Below are positions 7,155-16,421 of a stretch of 33,706 nucleotides of DNA, piece by piece. Below the pieces are notes generated by a model. That model did not search any database, was not told where the DNA came from, and saw only the letters and a program-made list of their open reading frames with translations. The stretch spans positions 1-33,706 of the forward strand of contig CAMZLY010000033.1 in NCBI GenBank assembly GCA_947311825.1, given 5' to 3'. Both the position numbers and the translations under genes were made by a program. Numbering within the stretch: position 1 is the stretch's first letter; each line of letters begins with the position of its first letter. The stretch comes from an uncultured bacterium (GTDB taxonomy: Bacteria; Verrucomicrobiota; Kiritimatiellia; UBA8416; CAMZLY01).

Positions 7155-8168
7155 TTACATTCCCATTTCAATAAGTTTTTCAGCAATCTGAATGGCATTT
7201 AAGGCAGCACCTTTTCTTATGTTGTCACCTGCTACAAATAGTGCAAGGCCATTATCAGTGCTATCGTCAGGTCGGATTCTCCCTACTTGTACATTGTCTG
7301 TTCCTGCTGTATTTAATGGCAATGGATATTCTGCTTTTGCAACATCATCAATAACGGTTACACCATCGGCATTTGCTAAAATTTCTCTAGCTTCTGCCGG
7401 TGACATTGGGCGTTCAAATTCAATATTGATTGATTCCGCATGACCGTAGAATACAGGTACCCGAACACATGTTGAAGAGACACGTATGTCGTTGTCGCCT
7501 AATATTTTTCTGCTTTCAAATAGCATTTTTGCTTCTTCGCTTGTATAGCCTGGTGTTTCTTTTTTTAATCCACCAATTTGAGGTAATACATTAAATGCTA
7601 TCTGGTGTGGATATGCTTCGTGAACAAGAGGTTTATTTTCAACGTAATTTTTAACCTGTTCTTCAAGTTCTATGATTGCATTGCGACCTGTGCCGGATAC
7701 TGATTGATATGTGGAAACGACAAGTCGTTTTATCCGGTTTGCACGGTGTAACGGACCTAATGCCATTAGTGCCACAATGGTGCTGCAGTTAGGATTGGCA
7801 ATAAATCCCTGATGGTTTTCCAGAGCCTCTGGGTTAACTTCGGGGATTACTAGTGGTACGCGATCATCCATACGGAAGTCGTCACCATTATCAATAACTA
7901 CTGCTCCGCGTTTAACTGCTTCCCAGCCATAAAGCTGTGATGCACCTTTTGCACCTTCTGTTCCGGCAAAGAATGCAAAGTCGAGAGCTTCAAATGCTTC
8001 AGGACAAGCTTTTGCTACGTGGAATGTTTCACCGGCAACTTCTTCATCACGTTCAGAGCGGGCGAGGAATATTATTTCTGAAGCAGGGAAATTCCGCTGT
8101 CGCAGAATTTTTACCATTTCGGTTCCTACAGCCCCGATACCGACAATGCCTACACGATATTTTTTCAT
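7155..8168 (-). CDS. asd: Aspartate-semialdehyde dehydrogenase
   Basis: Reduces L-aspartyl phosphate to aspartate semialdehyde with NADPH, the branch-point reaction leading to lysine, diaminopimelate, threonine and methionine. The protein is 337 residues from the chosen start, normal for the family. Seen in the sequence are the nucleotide-binding GIVGIGAVGTEMVKIL at the N-terminus, the catalytic cysteine in NPNCSTIVAL (Cys128), STYQSVSGTG, FNVLPQIGG, and the substrate/dimer region STCVRVPVFYGHAESINIE. I start at ATG 8168 because AGAGGT lies five bases upstream; an in-frame ATG at 8213 would add 15 unlike residues and overlap leuB. Only 16 bases separate it from leuB, so the two are co-transcribed. 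Confidence 0.96.
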   Translation of the reverse strand: MKKYRVGIVGIGAVGTEMVKILRQRNFPASEIIFLARSERDEEVAGETFHVAKACPEAFEALDFAFFAGTEGAKGASQLYGWEAVKRGAVVIDNGDDFRMDDRVPLVIPEVNPEALENHQGFIANPNCSTIVALMALGPLHRANRIKRLVVSTYQSVSGTGRNAIIELEEQVKNYVENKPLVHEAYPHQIAFNVLPQIGGLKKETPGYTSEEAKMLFESRKILGDNDIRVSSTCVRVPVFYGHAESINIEFERPMSPAEAREILANADGVTVIDDVAKAEYPLPLNTAGTDNVQVGRIRPDDSTDNGLALFVAGDNIRKGAALNAIQIAEKLIEMGM

Positions 8169-8184
8169 TATTACCTCTGTTTTC

Positions 8185-9246
8185 TTATATTCTTTCGGCA
8201 ACAAGGTCGCCAACTTCAGTTGTTGAATAGCCCATACGACCAGCTCCCATGCTTTTCATCTTGGATCCGGTTACATCAGCGACGGCTTCTTCGATTTTGT
8301 TAGCGGCATCAAATTCGCCAAGAGTATCAAGCATCATTGCGCCCGCACAGATTGCTGCTAGTGGGTTGATTACATTTTGTCCAGTATATTTAGGTGCAGA
8401 TCCGCCGATAGGCTCAAACATGCTTACACCTTCAGGGTTGATGTTTCCTCCTGCGGCGATACCCATTCCGCCTTGTGTCATAGCACCGAGGTCAGTGATA
8501 ATGTCACCAAATAAATTTCCTGTTACTAATACGTCAAACCACTCAGGGTTTTTAACCATCCACATACAAGTTGCATCTACGTGGTAATAGTCTCTTGTTA
8601 CTTCTGGGAAGTCTTTGGCACCCATATCATTGAATGTGCGCTCCCATAAATCATAAACATAAGTAAGAACATTAGTTTTGCCTACTAGCCCGAGTGTTTT
8701 CTTTTTGCCACGTTTTTCCGCATATTCGAATGCGTATTTTAAACAACGTGCTACTTGAAAATGGGAATATACCATACTTTGAACTGCAACTTCATGCTCT
8801 GTACCGATCATAGTAATACCACCGGAACCGGTATAGATACCACCGGAGTTTTCACGGACTACAACATAGTCAATCTCTGCTGGGCCTTTATCCTTGATTG
8901 GTGTTTCAACACCTGGGTAGAGTTTTACCGGACGTAAATTGATATATTGATCAAGTTCGAAACGCAAACGTAAAAGAATACCTTTTTCTAGGATACCTGG
9001 TTTGACGTCTGGATGCCCAATAGCACCTAGAAGGATTGAATCGAACTTGCTTAATTCATCTGCTGCAGAATCGGGAAGTGCTTCACCGGTACGAATATAG
9101 CGGTCGCCGCCAAAATCAAAATCAGTGTAATTTAATTTAAAACCGTACTTTGCTGCGGCTGCATCAAGTACTTTTACAGCTTCGACTGTTACTTCGGGGC
9201 CTGTTCCATCTCCGCCTAAAACGGCAATATTGTAGCTTTTGCTCAT
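8185..9246 (-). CDS. leuB: 3-isopropylmalate dehydrogenase
   Basis: Oxidatively decarboxylates 3-isopropylmalate with NAD+ in leucine synthesis. The 353-residue beta-decarboxylating dehydrogenase shows [12 protein letters not shown] at the N-terminus, the substrate arginines in [32 protein letters not shown], the metal/substrate aspartates in [16 protein letters not shown], and the cofactor loop [16 protein letters not shown]. The usual HGSAP histidine of the cofactor loop is a glycine here (IGGSAP). AAGGAG lies just upstream of the ATG. The neighbouring asd follows in the same operon; leuA, leuC and leuD are not in this window. Related tartrate or homoisocitrate dehydrogenases are possible but less likely. 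Confidence 0.9.
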   Translation of the reverse strand: MSKSYNIAVLGGDGTGPEVTVEAVKVLDAAAAKYGFKLNYTDFDFGGDRYIRTGEALPDSAADELSKFDSILLGAIGHPDVKPGILEKGILLRLRFELDQYINLRPVKLYPGVETPIKDKGPAEIDYVVVRENSGGIYTGSGGITMIGTEHEVAVQSMVYSHFQVARCLKYAFEYAEKRGKKKTLGLVGKTNVLTYVYDLWERTFNDMGAKDFPEVTRDYYHVDATCMWMVKNPEWFDVLVTGNLFGDIITDLGAMTQGGMGIAAGGNINPEGVSMFEPIGGSAPKYTGQNVINPLAAICAGAMMLDTLGEFDAANKIEEAVADVTGSKMKSMGAGRMGYSTTEVGDLVAERI

Positions 9247-9533
9247 TATTACTCCTTAATTATCTGTTGTCATTATTAAAATATGCGTGACAAAATACGC
9301 TACCATCGATATTTCTGCAAGTAGTAAACGTATTTTTATTTTTATTAAAAAGTTAGTTTTTGTAAAATGGTGCTCTGTGCCGTTTGTTGTGCGGGGTAGA
9401 ATACTGTGATATGGGAAAATCAGTAATTTATATTTTTTCTGTTTATTTAGATAATAACGTGCATTTTTATACTTAAAATAGTTTAATACTTACGATTGCT
9501 TGAATAAATAAAAAGTTTTAAAGGGAAAATAAA

Positions 9534-10268
9534 TTGTTAGATAATATTAGGATAGTTTTGGTTAGTCCTTTGTATGGGGGTAATATTGGGTCTGTTTGCC
9601 GGGCAATGGCAAATATGGGGCTTTCAGACTTGGGAATTGCGGCTCCGCGGCGAAATGATATGGGGGAGGCACGGATGATGGCGTGTCATGCAACAGATAT
9701 TCTTGAAAGTCGTGTTGAATACCCTGATCTGGCAACGGCAGTTGCGGATTGCGGATTGGTTATGGGAACAACAGCTAGGCTGGGGCTTTATCGTCAACAT
9801 GTAAAAAGTGCTAGAGATTGGGCACCCACGGCGTTAGCTGCGTCAGAAAACAGTAAGGTTGCACTGGTTTTTGGGCGGGAAGATAATGGTTTGTCAAATC
9901 AAGAATTGTCACTTTGCACGCAGTTGATACGTATTCCAACCACTAATGAGTTTGAATCTATAAATATGTCGCAGGCGGTTTTGATCTGTTGTTATGAGCT
10001 TTTTGTTGCAACCGAGCAGTATGAGCCTCCAGTAGAAAAATCAGAAATAGCGACATCGGAATTTAGAGAGAGAATGTTTGAATTGTGGAAAGAAACATTA
10101 TTTGCCATTGGATTTATGAAAGATGATAAGGCCGAACACATGATGCTTGGTTTGCGCAGGTTACTTTCTCGCGGTTCGCTTTCTGTTGATGATGTTAAAA
10201 TTATGATGGGGGTCGCGAGGCAATCATTATGGGCGGCGACAAGAAAGGATGTTGAGCCTGAAGACTAA
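9534..10268 (+). CDS. trmJ: tRNA (cytidine/uridine-2'-O-) methyltransferase, TrmJ-type SPOUT enzyme
   Basis: A SAM-dependent SPOUT methyltransferase that in characterised bacteria methylates the ribose of position 32 in the tRNA anticodon loop. The 244 residues contain the three SPOUT motifs: NIGSVCRAMANMG (motif 1, about residues 16-28), ALVFGREDNGLSNQE (motif 2, about 110-124) and LIRIPTTNEFESINMSQAV (motif 3, the knot and SAM loop). A helical C-terminal extension follows, as in TrmJ. The start is TTG, supported by AAAGGG at 9520-9525 eight bases upstream and by the position of motif 1; no ATG fits. It stands alone between the leuB-asd operon and gspE. Confidence 0.88.
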   Translation: MLDNIRIVLVSPLYGGNIGSVCRAMANMGLSDLGIAAPRRNDMGEARMMACHATDILESRVEYPDLATAVADCGLVMGTTARLGLYRQHVKSARDWAPTALAASENSKVALVFGREDNGLSNQELSLCTQLIRIPTTNEFESINMSQAVLICCYELFVATEQYEPPVEKSEIATSEFRERMFELWKETLFAIGFMKDDKAEHMMLGLRRLLSRGSLSVDDVKIMMGVARQSLWAATRKDVEPED

Positions 10269-10300
10269 ATTGTGTATTCTTCTTGAATTATTTTGTAGGT

Positions 10301-10321
10301 AGATAGTTTTGCAAGTGCCTC
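10301..10321 (-). repeat. Solo end of the 163-bp palindromic element
   Basis: AGATAGTTTTGCAAGTGCCT (10301-10320) matches the reverse complement of the left end of the copy at 13433 in about 19 of 21 positions. The interior of the element is absent. It lies 40 bases before the gspE start, so it is either a remnant of a deleted copy or a functional site shared by these elements. Confidence 0.6.
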
Positions 10322-10360
10322 AGTAGTGAATATTTATTACGAATTGGATAGTATTATATT

Positions 10361-12067
10361 ATGACAACAGCAAATACAACGTATGTAGAACGACTTTTAA
10401 AGCGGACGGGATTATTTGATGACAGCAAATTGACCGAGATAATGGCCGTTGTGCGTTCTGACGGAGATAGCATTACTGATGCTGTTGTGCGTCAGTCTGG
10501 CTTAAGAGAAGATGAGTTCTTTGAAAAACTGGCACCTGTTATAGGTTTATCTTTTGTTCAACTTAGTTCGCTGGATATTGATTCGGCGGTTTTATCGTGT
10601 TTACCGACAAAAGCTGTTTTTCAGTATAAAGTCATTCCTCTTGAAGTTATAAATGGAGCATTATTAATTGCAACTAGTAATCCTTTTGATGCAGACTTAG
10701 TTGATGCAATTAGGCTGGCAACAGGAATGCGGGTTAAGCTGGCACTTAGTACCTCCGAAGAAATCTCTCAAGCATCTAAAGGCTTTTATGGTGTTGGTGC
10801 CGAAACTGTTGATCGTATGATTCAGGATGACCGCTATGAGGTAGGAGTTGACGATGATTTAAGTAAAATGGACATTAGTTCACTTAACCAAGAGGCGTCA
10901 GTTGTAAAATTTGTGAACCAGATTATCTGGGAAGCTGTACAGCAGGGAGCCACGGATATTCACCTTGAACCAATGGAAGATGCTTTTCGTATCCGTTATC
11001 GCATTGATGGCGTATTGCATGAAACTCCGGTGCCAAAAGAGTTGGTTCGCTTTCAGTCTGCAATTACTTCACGTATAAAGGTTATGGCAAATCTAGATAT
11101 AGCTGAGAAACGATTACCGATGGATGGTCGTATTGGGTTGCGGGTACAGGGGGAAGATATTGATATTCGTGTTTCAACAATGCCGACAGTTTACGGCGAA
11201 AGTATAAGCTTGCGTCTTCTACAACGCAAAGGACAATTTATCAATTTACAGGGGTTGGGGTTGAGTGATCGTGATAGCGATATTATAAAAACTGTTGTTC
11301 ACCGTCCTAATGGCATTATTCTTGTTACAGGTCCAACGGGATCAGGTAAGTCAACTTCACTTTATGCATTTTTAACAGAGATTAATAGTGTTGATAGACG
11401 GATTTTAACTGTTGAAGAACCAATTGAGTATGAAATTGCCGGTATTAATCAGGTTTTAGTGCGACCGGATATAGGTCTTACTTTTGCGAGATCGTTACGT
11501 GCTTTTTTACGGCAGGATCCAGATGTTATTATGGTTGGTGAAATCCGAGATCAGGAAACAGCAGAAATTGCTATTCAGGCGTCTCTTACCGGGCATTTGG
11601 TTTTCAGTACTTTGCATACAAATGACTCTGCTGGTGCATTTACCCGTCTTCTTGATATGGGAGTTGAACCGTTTTTGGTTGCTTCTGCAGTTGAGGCTGT
11701 TGTTGCCCAACGGTTGGTGCGTTTATTATGTCCACATTGTCGGCAACCGGTTGATACTGACCTAGAGTACCTAAAAAAACTAGAATTTCCGATAGATAAA
11801 TTAGCAGGTGGACATGCCTATGGTGTTAACGGTTGCCGCGAATGCAGAAAGACCGGCTTTAAAGGTCGAGGCGGTATTTTTGAACTATTAGCGGTATCTG
11901 AAGAGATAGAATCAATGGTGATCAGCCGTAGTTCCTCAAATGAAATTAAACAGCAGTCGATAAAAGAGGGCATGTTGACTTTACGTGATGACGGCTGGGA
12001 TAAGGTTATAAACAAAGTTACAACAATTGAAGAGATTCTTCGTGTAACAGAAGAAAATGCTCAATAA
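10361..12067 (+). CDS. gspE: Type II secretion / type IV pilus assembly ATPase (GspE/PilB family)
   Basis: A cytoplasmic hexameric ATPase that powers pseudopilus or pilus extension. The 568 residues comprise an N-terminal T2SSE_N-type domain (about 1-150), an N2 domain with AVQQGATDIHLEP, and the motor. The motor shows the Walker A GPTGSGKST (about 324-332), an Asp box in TVEEPIEYE, the Walker B RQDPDVIMVGEIRDQETAE, and the His box LTGHLVFSTLHTNDS. Two CxxC pairs (Cys457/460 and Cys492/495) form the zinc-binding C-terminal element of assembly ATPases, absent from PilT retraction motors. No strong ribosome-binding site is visible before the ATG. gspF follows 58 bases later; pilins, secretin and prepilin peptidase are not in the window, so the GspE/PilB choice is open. 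Confidence 0.94.
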   Translation: MTTANTTYVERLLKRTGLFDDSKLTEIMAVVRSDGDSITDAVVRQSGLREDEFFEKLAPVIGLSFVQLSSLDIDSAVLSCLPTKAVFQYKVIPLEVINGALLIATSNPFDADLVDAIRLATGMRVKLALSTSEEISQASKGFYGVGAETVDRMIQDDRYEVGVDDDLSKMDISSLNQEASVVKFVNQIIWEAVQQGATDIHLEPMEDAFRIRYRIDGVLHETPVPKELVRFQSAITSRIKVMANLDIAEKRLPMDGRIGLRVQGEDIDIRVSTMPTVYGESISLRLLQRKGQFINLQGLGLSDRDSDIIKTVVHRPNGIILVTGPTGSGKSTSLYAFLTEINSVDRRILTVEEPIEYEIAGINQVLVRPDIGLTFARSLRAFLRQDPDVIMVGEIRDQETAEIAIQASLTGHLVFSTLHTNDSAGAFTRLLDMGVEPFLVASAVEAVVAQRLVRLLCPHCRQPVDTDLEYLKKLEFPIDKLAGGHAYGVNGCRECRKTGFKGRGGIFELLAVSEEIESMVISRSSSNEIKQQSIKEGMLTLRDDGWDKVINKVTTIEEILRVTEENAQ

Positions 12068-12125
12068 AAAATGTTTAAATTGAATGGGTAATGGTAAAAT
12101 ATGGGTAAAAGAAAGAGTTTTTTAA

Positions 12126-13355
12126 ATGCCAATATATAATTATACAGCAAGGACACGATCTGGAGACAAAATAGAGGGTTCAGTTGAGGCAACAACTAAA
12201 CGTGCCGCCTTATCTGAAATAGAGAAAAAAGGTGAAATCCCCGTTTCAGTGACTGCCAGCAGTGATACTACAGTTGGTGGTAAAAAAGGCAAGAGTTTTA
12301 CCTGGCGTCGAACTACTAAAATGGGTACTCGTGATGTCCTTATTTTTACAACTGAACTTAGTGACTTACTCGCCTCTGGCATGAACCTTGGTAATGCACT
12401 TAACTGTTTGGCTAATCGCAAAGATGGATCTGGCAAAGATATTATTGTAGCTGACCTTAGGGATGATATTATGCGTGGATCTAGTCTATCAGAAGCACTT
12501 TCCAAACATTCTGATACGTTTACTACATTGTATGTAAGTATGATAAATGCAGGAGAAGCCAGTGGGGCTCTTTCGGTGGTTCTTAATAGGTTGGTTTTGC
12601 ATTTTGAAAGGATTCAGGCAGTTAAAGAAAAAGTTGTTATGGCTTTAGTTTACCCGCTTATTGTTATGGTTATGGGGGCGGCAACATTGATTTTTTCAAT
12701 GATATTTGTGGTGCCAAAATTTCAGATGGTGTTCGAGCAACTTGGGCAGGCCTTGCCGTTACCGACAAAAATATTGATAGCTAGTAGCACTTGGCTTGCA
12801 CATTATGGCTGGTTCGCACTGATTATTATTGTTCTCGGCTCTATAATGATGAATCGTTTTGTAAAGACCCCAAAAGGAATGCGTTGGTGGCATGGAGTTT
12901 TATTGACTATGCCGCTGGTTAAAGGGGTTATTGCATCAGGAATATTTGCCAATTTTGCACGGACATTAGGAACATTAATGGATAATGGAGTTCCTATATT
13001 GAGTGCTCTTGGTATTGTAGAAAAAACAGTTGGAAATGTGGTTATAGGTGAAGAAATTCATAATGTCCGGCAACGGGTTACTGATGGTACAACTATTTCT
13101 GCTCCTTTTGCGGCTGGAAAAGTGTTTCCTGTGATGCTCACTGATATGCTTTCTATTGGAGAGCAAACTGGAGATATGACTACTGCATTAACTCACATTG
13201 CACGCCGTTATGAAAATGAGTTAGACAGGAATGTTATAATATTTACTACAGCGTTAGAGCCTATTCTAATTGTTGTTGTTGCACTTTTAGTTGGCTTTGT
13301 TGCTGTCGCTATTCTTATGGCGGTATTCAATCTTACTAACGGACTTAATGTTTAA
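12126..13355 (+). CDS. gspF: Type II secretion / type IV pilus inner-membrane platform protein (GspF/PilC family)
   Basis: The polytopic inner-membrane platform on which the assembly ATPase acts. The 409-residue protein opens with the typical MPIYNYTARTRSGDKIEGSV beta-strand region. It carries two T2SSF helical domains in tandem (about residues 75-200 and 275-400), each beginning with a TTELSDLLASGMNL- or FARTLGTLMDNGVPI-like segment. Three strongly hydrophobic stretches lie near 175, 230 and 380. Length and layout are normal. It lies directly downstream of its partner ATPase in a two-gene unit. A hairpin and the second 163-bp element follow. Confidence 0.94.
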   Translation: MPIYNYTARTRSGDKIEGSVEATTKRAALSEIEKKGEIPVSVTASSDTTVGGKKGKSFTWRRTTKMGTRDVLIFTTELSDLLASGMNLGNALNCLANRKDGSGKDIIVADLRDDIMRGSSLSEALSKHSDTFTTLYVSMINAGEASGALSVVLNRLVLHFERIQAVKEKVVMALVYPLIVMVMGAATLIFSMIFVVPKFQMVFEQLGQALPLPTKILIASSTWLAHYGWFALIIIVLGSIMMNRFVKTPKGMRWWHGVLLTMPLVKGVIASGIFANFARTLGTLMDNGVPILSALGIVEKTVGNVVIGEEIHNVRQRVTDGTTISAPFAAGKVFPVMLTDMLSIGEQTGDMTTALTHIARRYENELDRNVIIFTTALEPILIVVVALLVGFVAVAILMAVFNLTNGLNV

Positions 13356-13396
13356 AAATAGCAGAAAGTAAAAAAAACTCTTTCTCTTCTAATATT

Positions 13397-13428
13397 ATCA
13401 ATGTAATATACGTTTATATTACATTGAT
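13397..13428. repeat. Perfect 14-bp hairpin downstream of gspF
   Basis: ATCAATGTAATATA (13397-13410) pairs perfectly with TATATTACATTGAT (13415-13428) across a CGTT loop. No T-tract follows on the plus strand, so it is not a classic terminator, though it could protect the gspF mRNA end. It stops five bases before the second 163-bp element. Confidence 0.75.
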
Positions 13429-13432
13429 GGGT

Positions 13433-13596
13433 GAGATACTTGCAAAACTATCTGCGGGCACTTTTTGATTTTATGCGGCATATTCCGCTTTTTCGCAATT
13501 TTACAGACCCTACGGGTATGATCAATTGCTCAAAAGACAGAATCTGCTCGCCTAAAATGCTGAAAACTGCCTCGCACAGTAGTTTTGCAAGCACCT
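13433..13596. mobile_element. 163-bp imperfect-palindrome element, copy 2 (MITE-like)
   Basis: A near-identical partner of 3694-3856. Its ends mirror each other: left ACTTGCAAAACTATCTGCGG, and right, reverse-complemented, GCTTGCAAAACTACTGTGCG. The inner hairpin GCGG/CCGC around CATATT (13475-13488) has a G-T wobble in the other copy, so pairing is preserved. ACCC/GGGT around TAC (13507-13517) is identical in both. It fills the gap between gspF and the toroid-protein gene. Confidence 0.72.
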
Positions 13597-13641
13597 AGGG
13601 TAATAAATGTATATTAATGCTTTATGCTGGAGAATAGTATT

Positions 13642-15231
13642 ATGGATGAAAATCAAGAAGTTCTTGAAGATGTCGGTGAAAAAATTGCTGAAGAAGACAT
13701 GTTGCATCATGATTTGCTTGGGTTATTTGATGAATTATCCCCTAAAGAAAAATTTAATAAATTTGTTTATGGTTTAAGTCAGCCTCGTGATTCTGGTGCG
13801 TATAAATGGTCGCATTTGCAGATGATTAGGTTGTTTGCACCTGCTTCTGCTGTAATTATACCACTCGTATTTTTTGCACTTTTAATGGTTTTAGCTGGTG
13901 TTCAGCAAAAGTCATCAAAGCAGGTTAATGTAAAAGTCAAGGAAGAGAAGCAGGTAGAAAAACTGGATGAAAAGATTGAGTTTGAAGATGAGCCGATTGA
14001 ACCGCCGGAGCCTGTAGAAATTGATTTTGTTACAGATCAACAATTATCAGTTGATGTTCAGTCGCCTGTTGCACCAACTGCCGAGGTTAGCCCTATGCCA
14101 GCAGCAATGGACACAGTTGCCCAGATTAAAAGTCCTGTCAAAATGCGTGGTATTTTTGGTAGCCGCAGTGGTGGTGCCCGTGGTGCTGCACTAAAAACTT
14201 ATGGCGGAAGTGGTATCACTGAAGGTGCTGTTTTGCGTGCTTTACGTTGGCTTAAATTGAATCAAAATGAAGATGGTTCTTGGCCAAAAAGCAAATCGGC
14301 AATGACTGCATTAGCATTACTTACATATCTTGCACATGGAGAAACGCCTGCATCAGAAGAGTTTGGACCAACAGTGGAAAAGGCGATTAAGTATCTCGTT
14401 AGTACTCGTGATGCTACCGGTGGGTGGCCGAGAAGTTATCAGCATGCAATATGTACCTATGCTTTATGTGAGGCTTATGCATTAACAAGAGTTCCGATGT
14501 TGAAAGAAGTTTGCACAACTGCAATTGATATTATTATTAATGCTCAAAACCCAACAGGTGGATGGCGTTATTCATTTAAGCCGCCGGACCAAGATGATAC
14601 TTCAGCTATGGGGTGGTGTGCCCAGGCATTGAAAGCTGCTAAGATGGGGGGAATCAAGCCTCCCAAGATGCATGATTCTATTAAACTGGCTATTATGGGA
14701 TTTCAGAGAAATGCTGATCCGCGAGGTGGTTTTGGATATACTAGTCCTGGTAGAGGTGGTCTTACGGGAGTAGGAGTACTTTGTATGCAACTTTTGGGAG
14801 CAGCTAGTAAGAGTGAATGTAAAAAAGGGTTGGAATTCCTTGATACCTGGACTTATAATTGGGATGAACCGCAAGGTAGAAGCCCTATTTATTACTGGTA
14901 TTATATTACTCAAGCAAAGTTCCATTCCGGTGGAGATCGTTGGGCTAAATGGAATGATATTTTTTGGAAGCAGTTGGTTAAGAATCAACTGATAGATAAA
15001 GACGCAATTGAAGATGTTAAGGGAAATCTAAAGGCCATAGGACATTGGGAATCACCTGCAAAAGCTGAACATAATGGGGGTAATATCGTGATGGATACGT
15101 GTTTATCTGCCCTACAGTTACAGGTTTATTATCGCTATTTGCCGACTTATAAGAAAGATGCAACTTTGGAGGAAGATGACGCTGATTTTGTTGAAAATGA
15201 AGGTGATCTCGATATAGAAATAGATATTTAA
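13642..15231 (+). CDS. Membrane-anchored alpha/alpha-toroid protein (prenyltransferase/squalene-cyclase-like fold)
   Basis: Function unknown. An acidic cytoplasmic N-terminus (about residues 1-60) leads to one membrane helix (about 65-87). A charged, proline-rich linker follows with KIEFEDEPIEPPEPVEIDF, like the TonB periplasmic spacer. The C-terminal domain (about 190-480) contains repeated helical hairpins with GSWP, GGWPRSYQ, GGWRYS and GGFGYTS turns, the signature of the terpene-cyclase/prenyltransferase alpha/alpha toroid. A DQDDTS stretch (about 316-321) resembles the DxDDTA acid motif of squalene-hopene cyclase, but sits where relatives in PVC bacteria, as I recall them, carry DxDTS; cyclase activity is not implied. 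ATG 13642 is preferred because GGAG lies nine bases upstream; an ATG six codons earlier has none. It heads an operon with lpxK, waaF and murJ. Confidence 0.82.
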   Translation: MDENQEVLEDVGEKIAEEDMLHHDLLGLFDELSPKEKFNKFVYGLSQPRDSGAYKWSHLQMIRLFAPASAVIIPLVFFALLMVLAGVQQKSSKQVNVKVKEEKQVEKLDEKIEFEDEPIEPPEPVEIDFVTDQQLSVDVQSPVAPTAEVSPMPAAMDTVAQIKSPVKMRGIFGSRSGGARGAALKTYGGSGITEGAVLRALRWLKLNQNEDGSWPKSKSAMTALALLTYLAHGETPASEEFGPTVEKAIKYLVSTRDATGGWPRSYQHAICTYALCEAYALTRVPMLKEVCTTAIDIIINAQNPTGGWRYSFKPPDQDDTSAMGWCAQALKAAKMGGIKPPKMHDSIKLAIMGFQRNADPRGGFGYTSPGRGGLTGVGVLCMQLLGAASKSECKKGLEFLDTWTYNWDEPQGRSPIYYWYYITQAKFHSGGDRWAKWNDIFWKQLVKNQLIDKDAIEDVKGNLKAIGHWESPAKAEHNGGNIVMDTCLSALQLQVYYRYLPTYKKDATLEEDDADFVENEGDLDIEIDI

Positions 15232-15240
15232 GATTTTAAT

Positions 15241-16419
15241 ATGAGTAGTAATGCGTTTGAACAAAATGAACGGGCATTAGTTGCTCTTATTGAAAAAAAA
15301 GGAGCAGACCAAGGGCATGGTTGGAAGGTTAACGTATTGCTTTTTTTCCTGAAACAGCTGTCTGTACTTTATAGTGGTGTGATGCAGTTGCGGTTATTTC
15401 TCTATGAAAATGCTATTATTCGCCCTAATGCTTTAGGGTGTCAGGTTGTAAGTGTTGGCAATATTACGGTTGGTGGAACAGGAAAAACTCCAGTCGTGGA
15501 AATTTTTGCCCGTAAGCTACAACAAGAAGGTAGAAAAGTTGCAATTCTTAGTCGTGGTTACAAAAAAGAAGAGCCGGCATTTCTAAATCGCCTAATAAAT
15601 AAAGTTACTATGTACGAAAAAAGATGTCCGCCGAGGGTTGTGTCAGACGGTAGTAGTCTTTTGCTTAACTCCTCCATGAGTGGTGATGAACCATATATGT
15701 TGGCATCAAATCTTGATAATGTAGCAGTGTTAGTTGATAAAGACCGAGTTAAAAGTGGTCGCTATGCTATAAAAAAACTTGGCTGTGATACTCTTGTACT
15801 TGATGACGGTTTTCAATACCTAAAGCTTAAGCATCGCTTGGAAATAACATTAATTGATTCAAAGAATCCGTTTGGAAATGAAAATGTTTTGCCGCGAGGA
15901 ATATTAAGAGAACCCATTAAGCATATTAAACGTGCTGATTTTATTTTTTTAACAAAATGTGATGGGAGTAGTAATGATGAATTAAAGGCTCGTCTTCGTG
16001 AATACGGTGCTACATCTGAAATTATAGAGTGCTGTCATACTGCACGACATTTAAGAAATGTTTATACCCGTGAAATGAAAGAATTAAGTTTTTTACAGGG
16101 TCTAAATGTTTTTGCGTTATCTGGGATTGCATCACCTGAGGGATTTGAAAAAGAGATTGAGAAGCATGGTGCAACAATTTCTGAGAAATTTCGTTATGCT
16201 GATCATTACCGTTATACACAGCAACAACTAATTGATATTGTTAATCAGGCACATAAAGCTGGTGTCGATGCAATTATCACTACTGAAAAAGATGCCGTTC
16301 GTTTTCCGCGTCTTGAAAGGTTGGATGTGCCTATATATTTTCTGCGTGTGGATATTGAATTGCTTAGTGGTCATGAAGATTTTGATGCCTGCATATCACG
16401 TATTTGTTTTAAAGGATAA
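15241..16419 (+). CDS. lpxK: Tetraacyldisaccharide 4'-kinase (lipid A)
   Basis: Phosphorylates the 4' position of the lipid A disaccharide at the inner face of the cytoplasmic membrane, giving lipid IVA. The 392-residue protein has an N-terminal hydrophobic anchor region, then [19 protein letters not shown] (a Walker A variant, about residues 75-93), ILSRGYKKE, the conserved [31 protein letters not shown], and ADHYRYT in the C-terminal half where the catalytic histidine region lies. It starts 9 bases after the toroid-protein stop without a clear ribosome-binding site, suggesting coupled translation. Its presence shows that the organism makes lipid A. waaF begins two bases after its stop codon. 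Confidence 0.95.
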   Translation: MSSNAFEQNERALVALIEKKGADQGHGWKVNVLLFFLKQLSVLYSGVMQLRLFLYENAIIRPNALGCQVVSVGNITVGGTGKTPVVEIFARKLQQEGRKVAILSRGYKKEEPAFLNRLINKVTMYEKRCPPRVVSDGSSLLLNSSMSGDEPYMLASNLDNVAVLVDKDRVKSGRYAIKKLGCDTLVLDDGFQYLKLKHRLEITLIDSKNPFGNENVLPRGILREPIKHIKRADFIFLTKCDGSSNDELKARLREYGATSEIIECCHTARHLRNVYTREMKELSFLQGLNVFALSGIASPEGFEKEIEKHGATISEKFRYADHYRYTQQQLIDIVNQAHKAGVDAIITTEKDAVRFPRLERLDVPIYFLRVDIELLSGHEDFDACISRICFKG

Positions 16420-16421
16420 TT

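Noticed and set aside
10361-13355. A complete type II secretion or type IV pilus operon
   Set aside because: Only the ATPase and platform genes are present; no pilin, secretin, minor pseudopilin or prepilin peptidase gene adjoins them.
14587-14604. DQDDTS as evidence for a squalene-hopene cyclase
   Set aside because: The protein is membrane-anchored by one helix, lacks the full double-barrel length of a cyclase, and the motif lies where related toroid proteins carry DxDTS.
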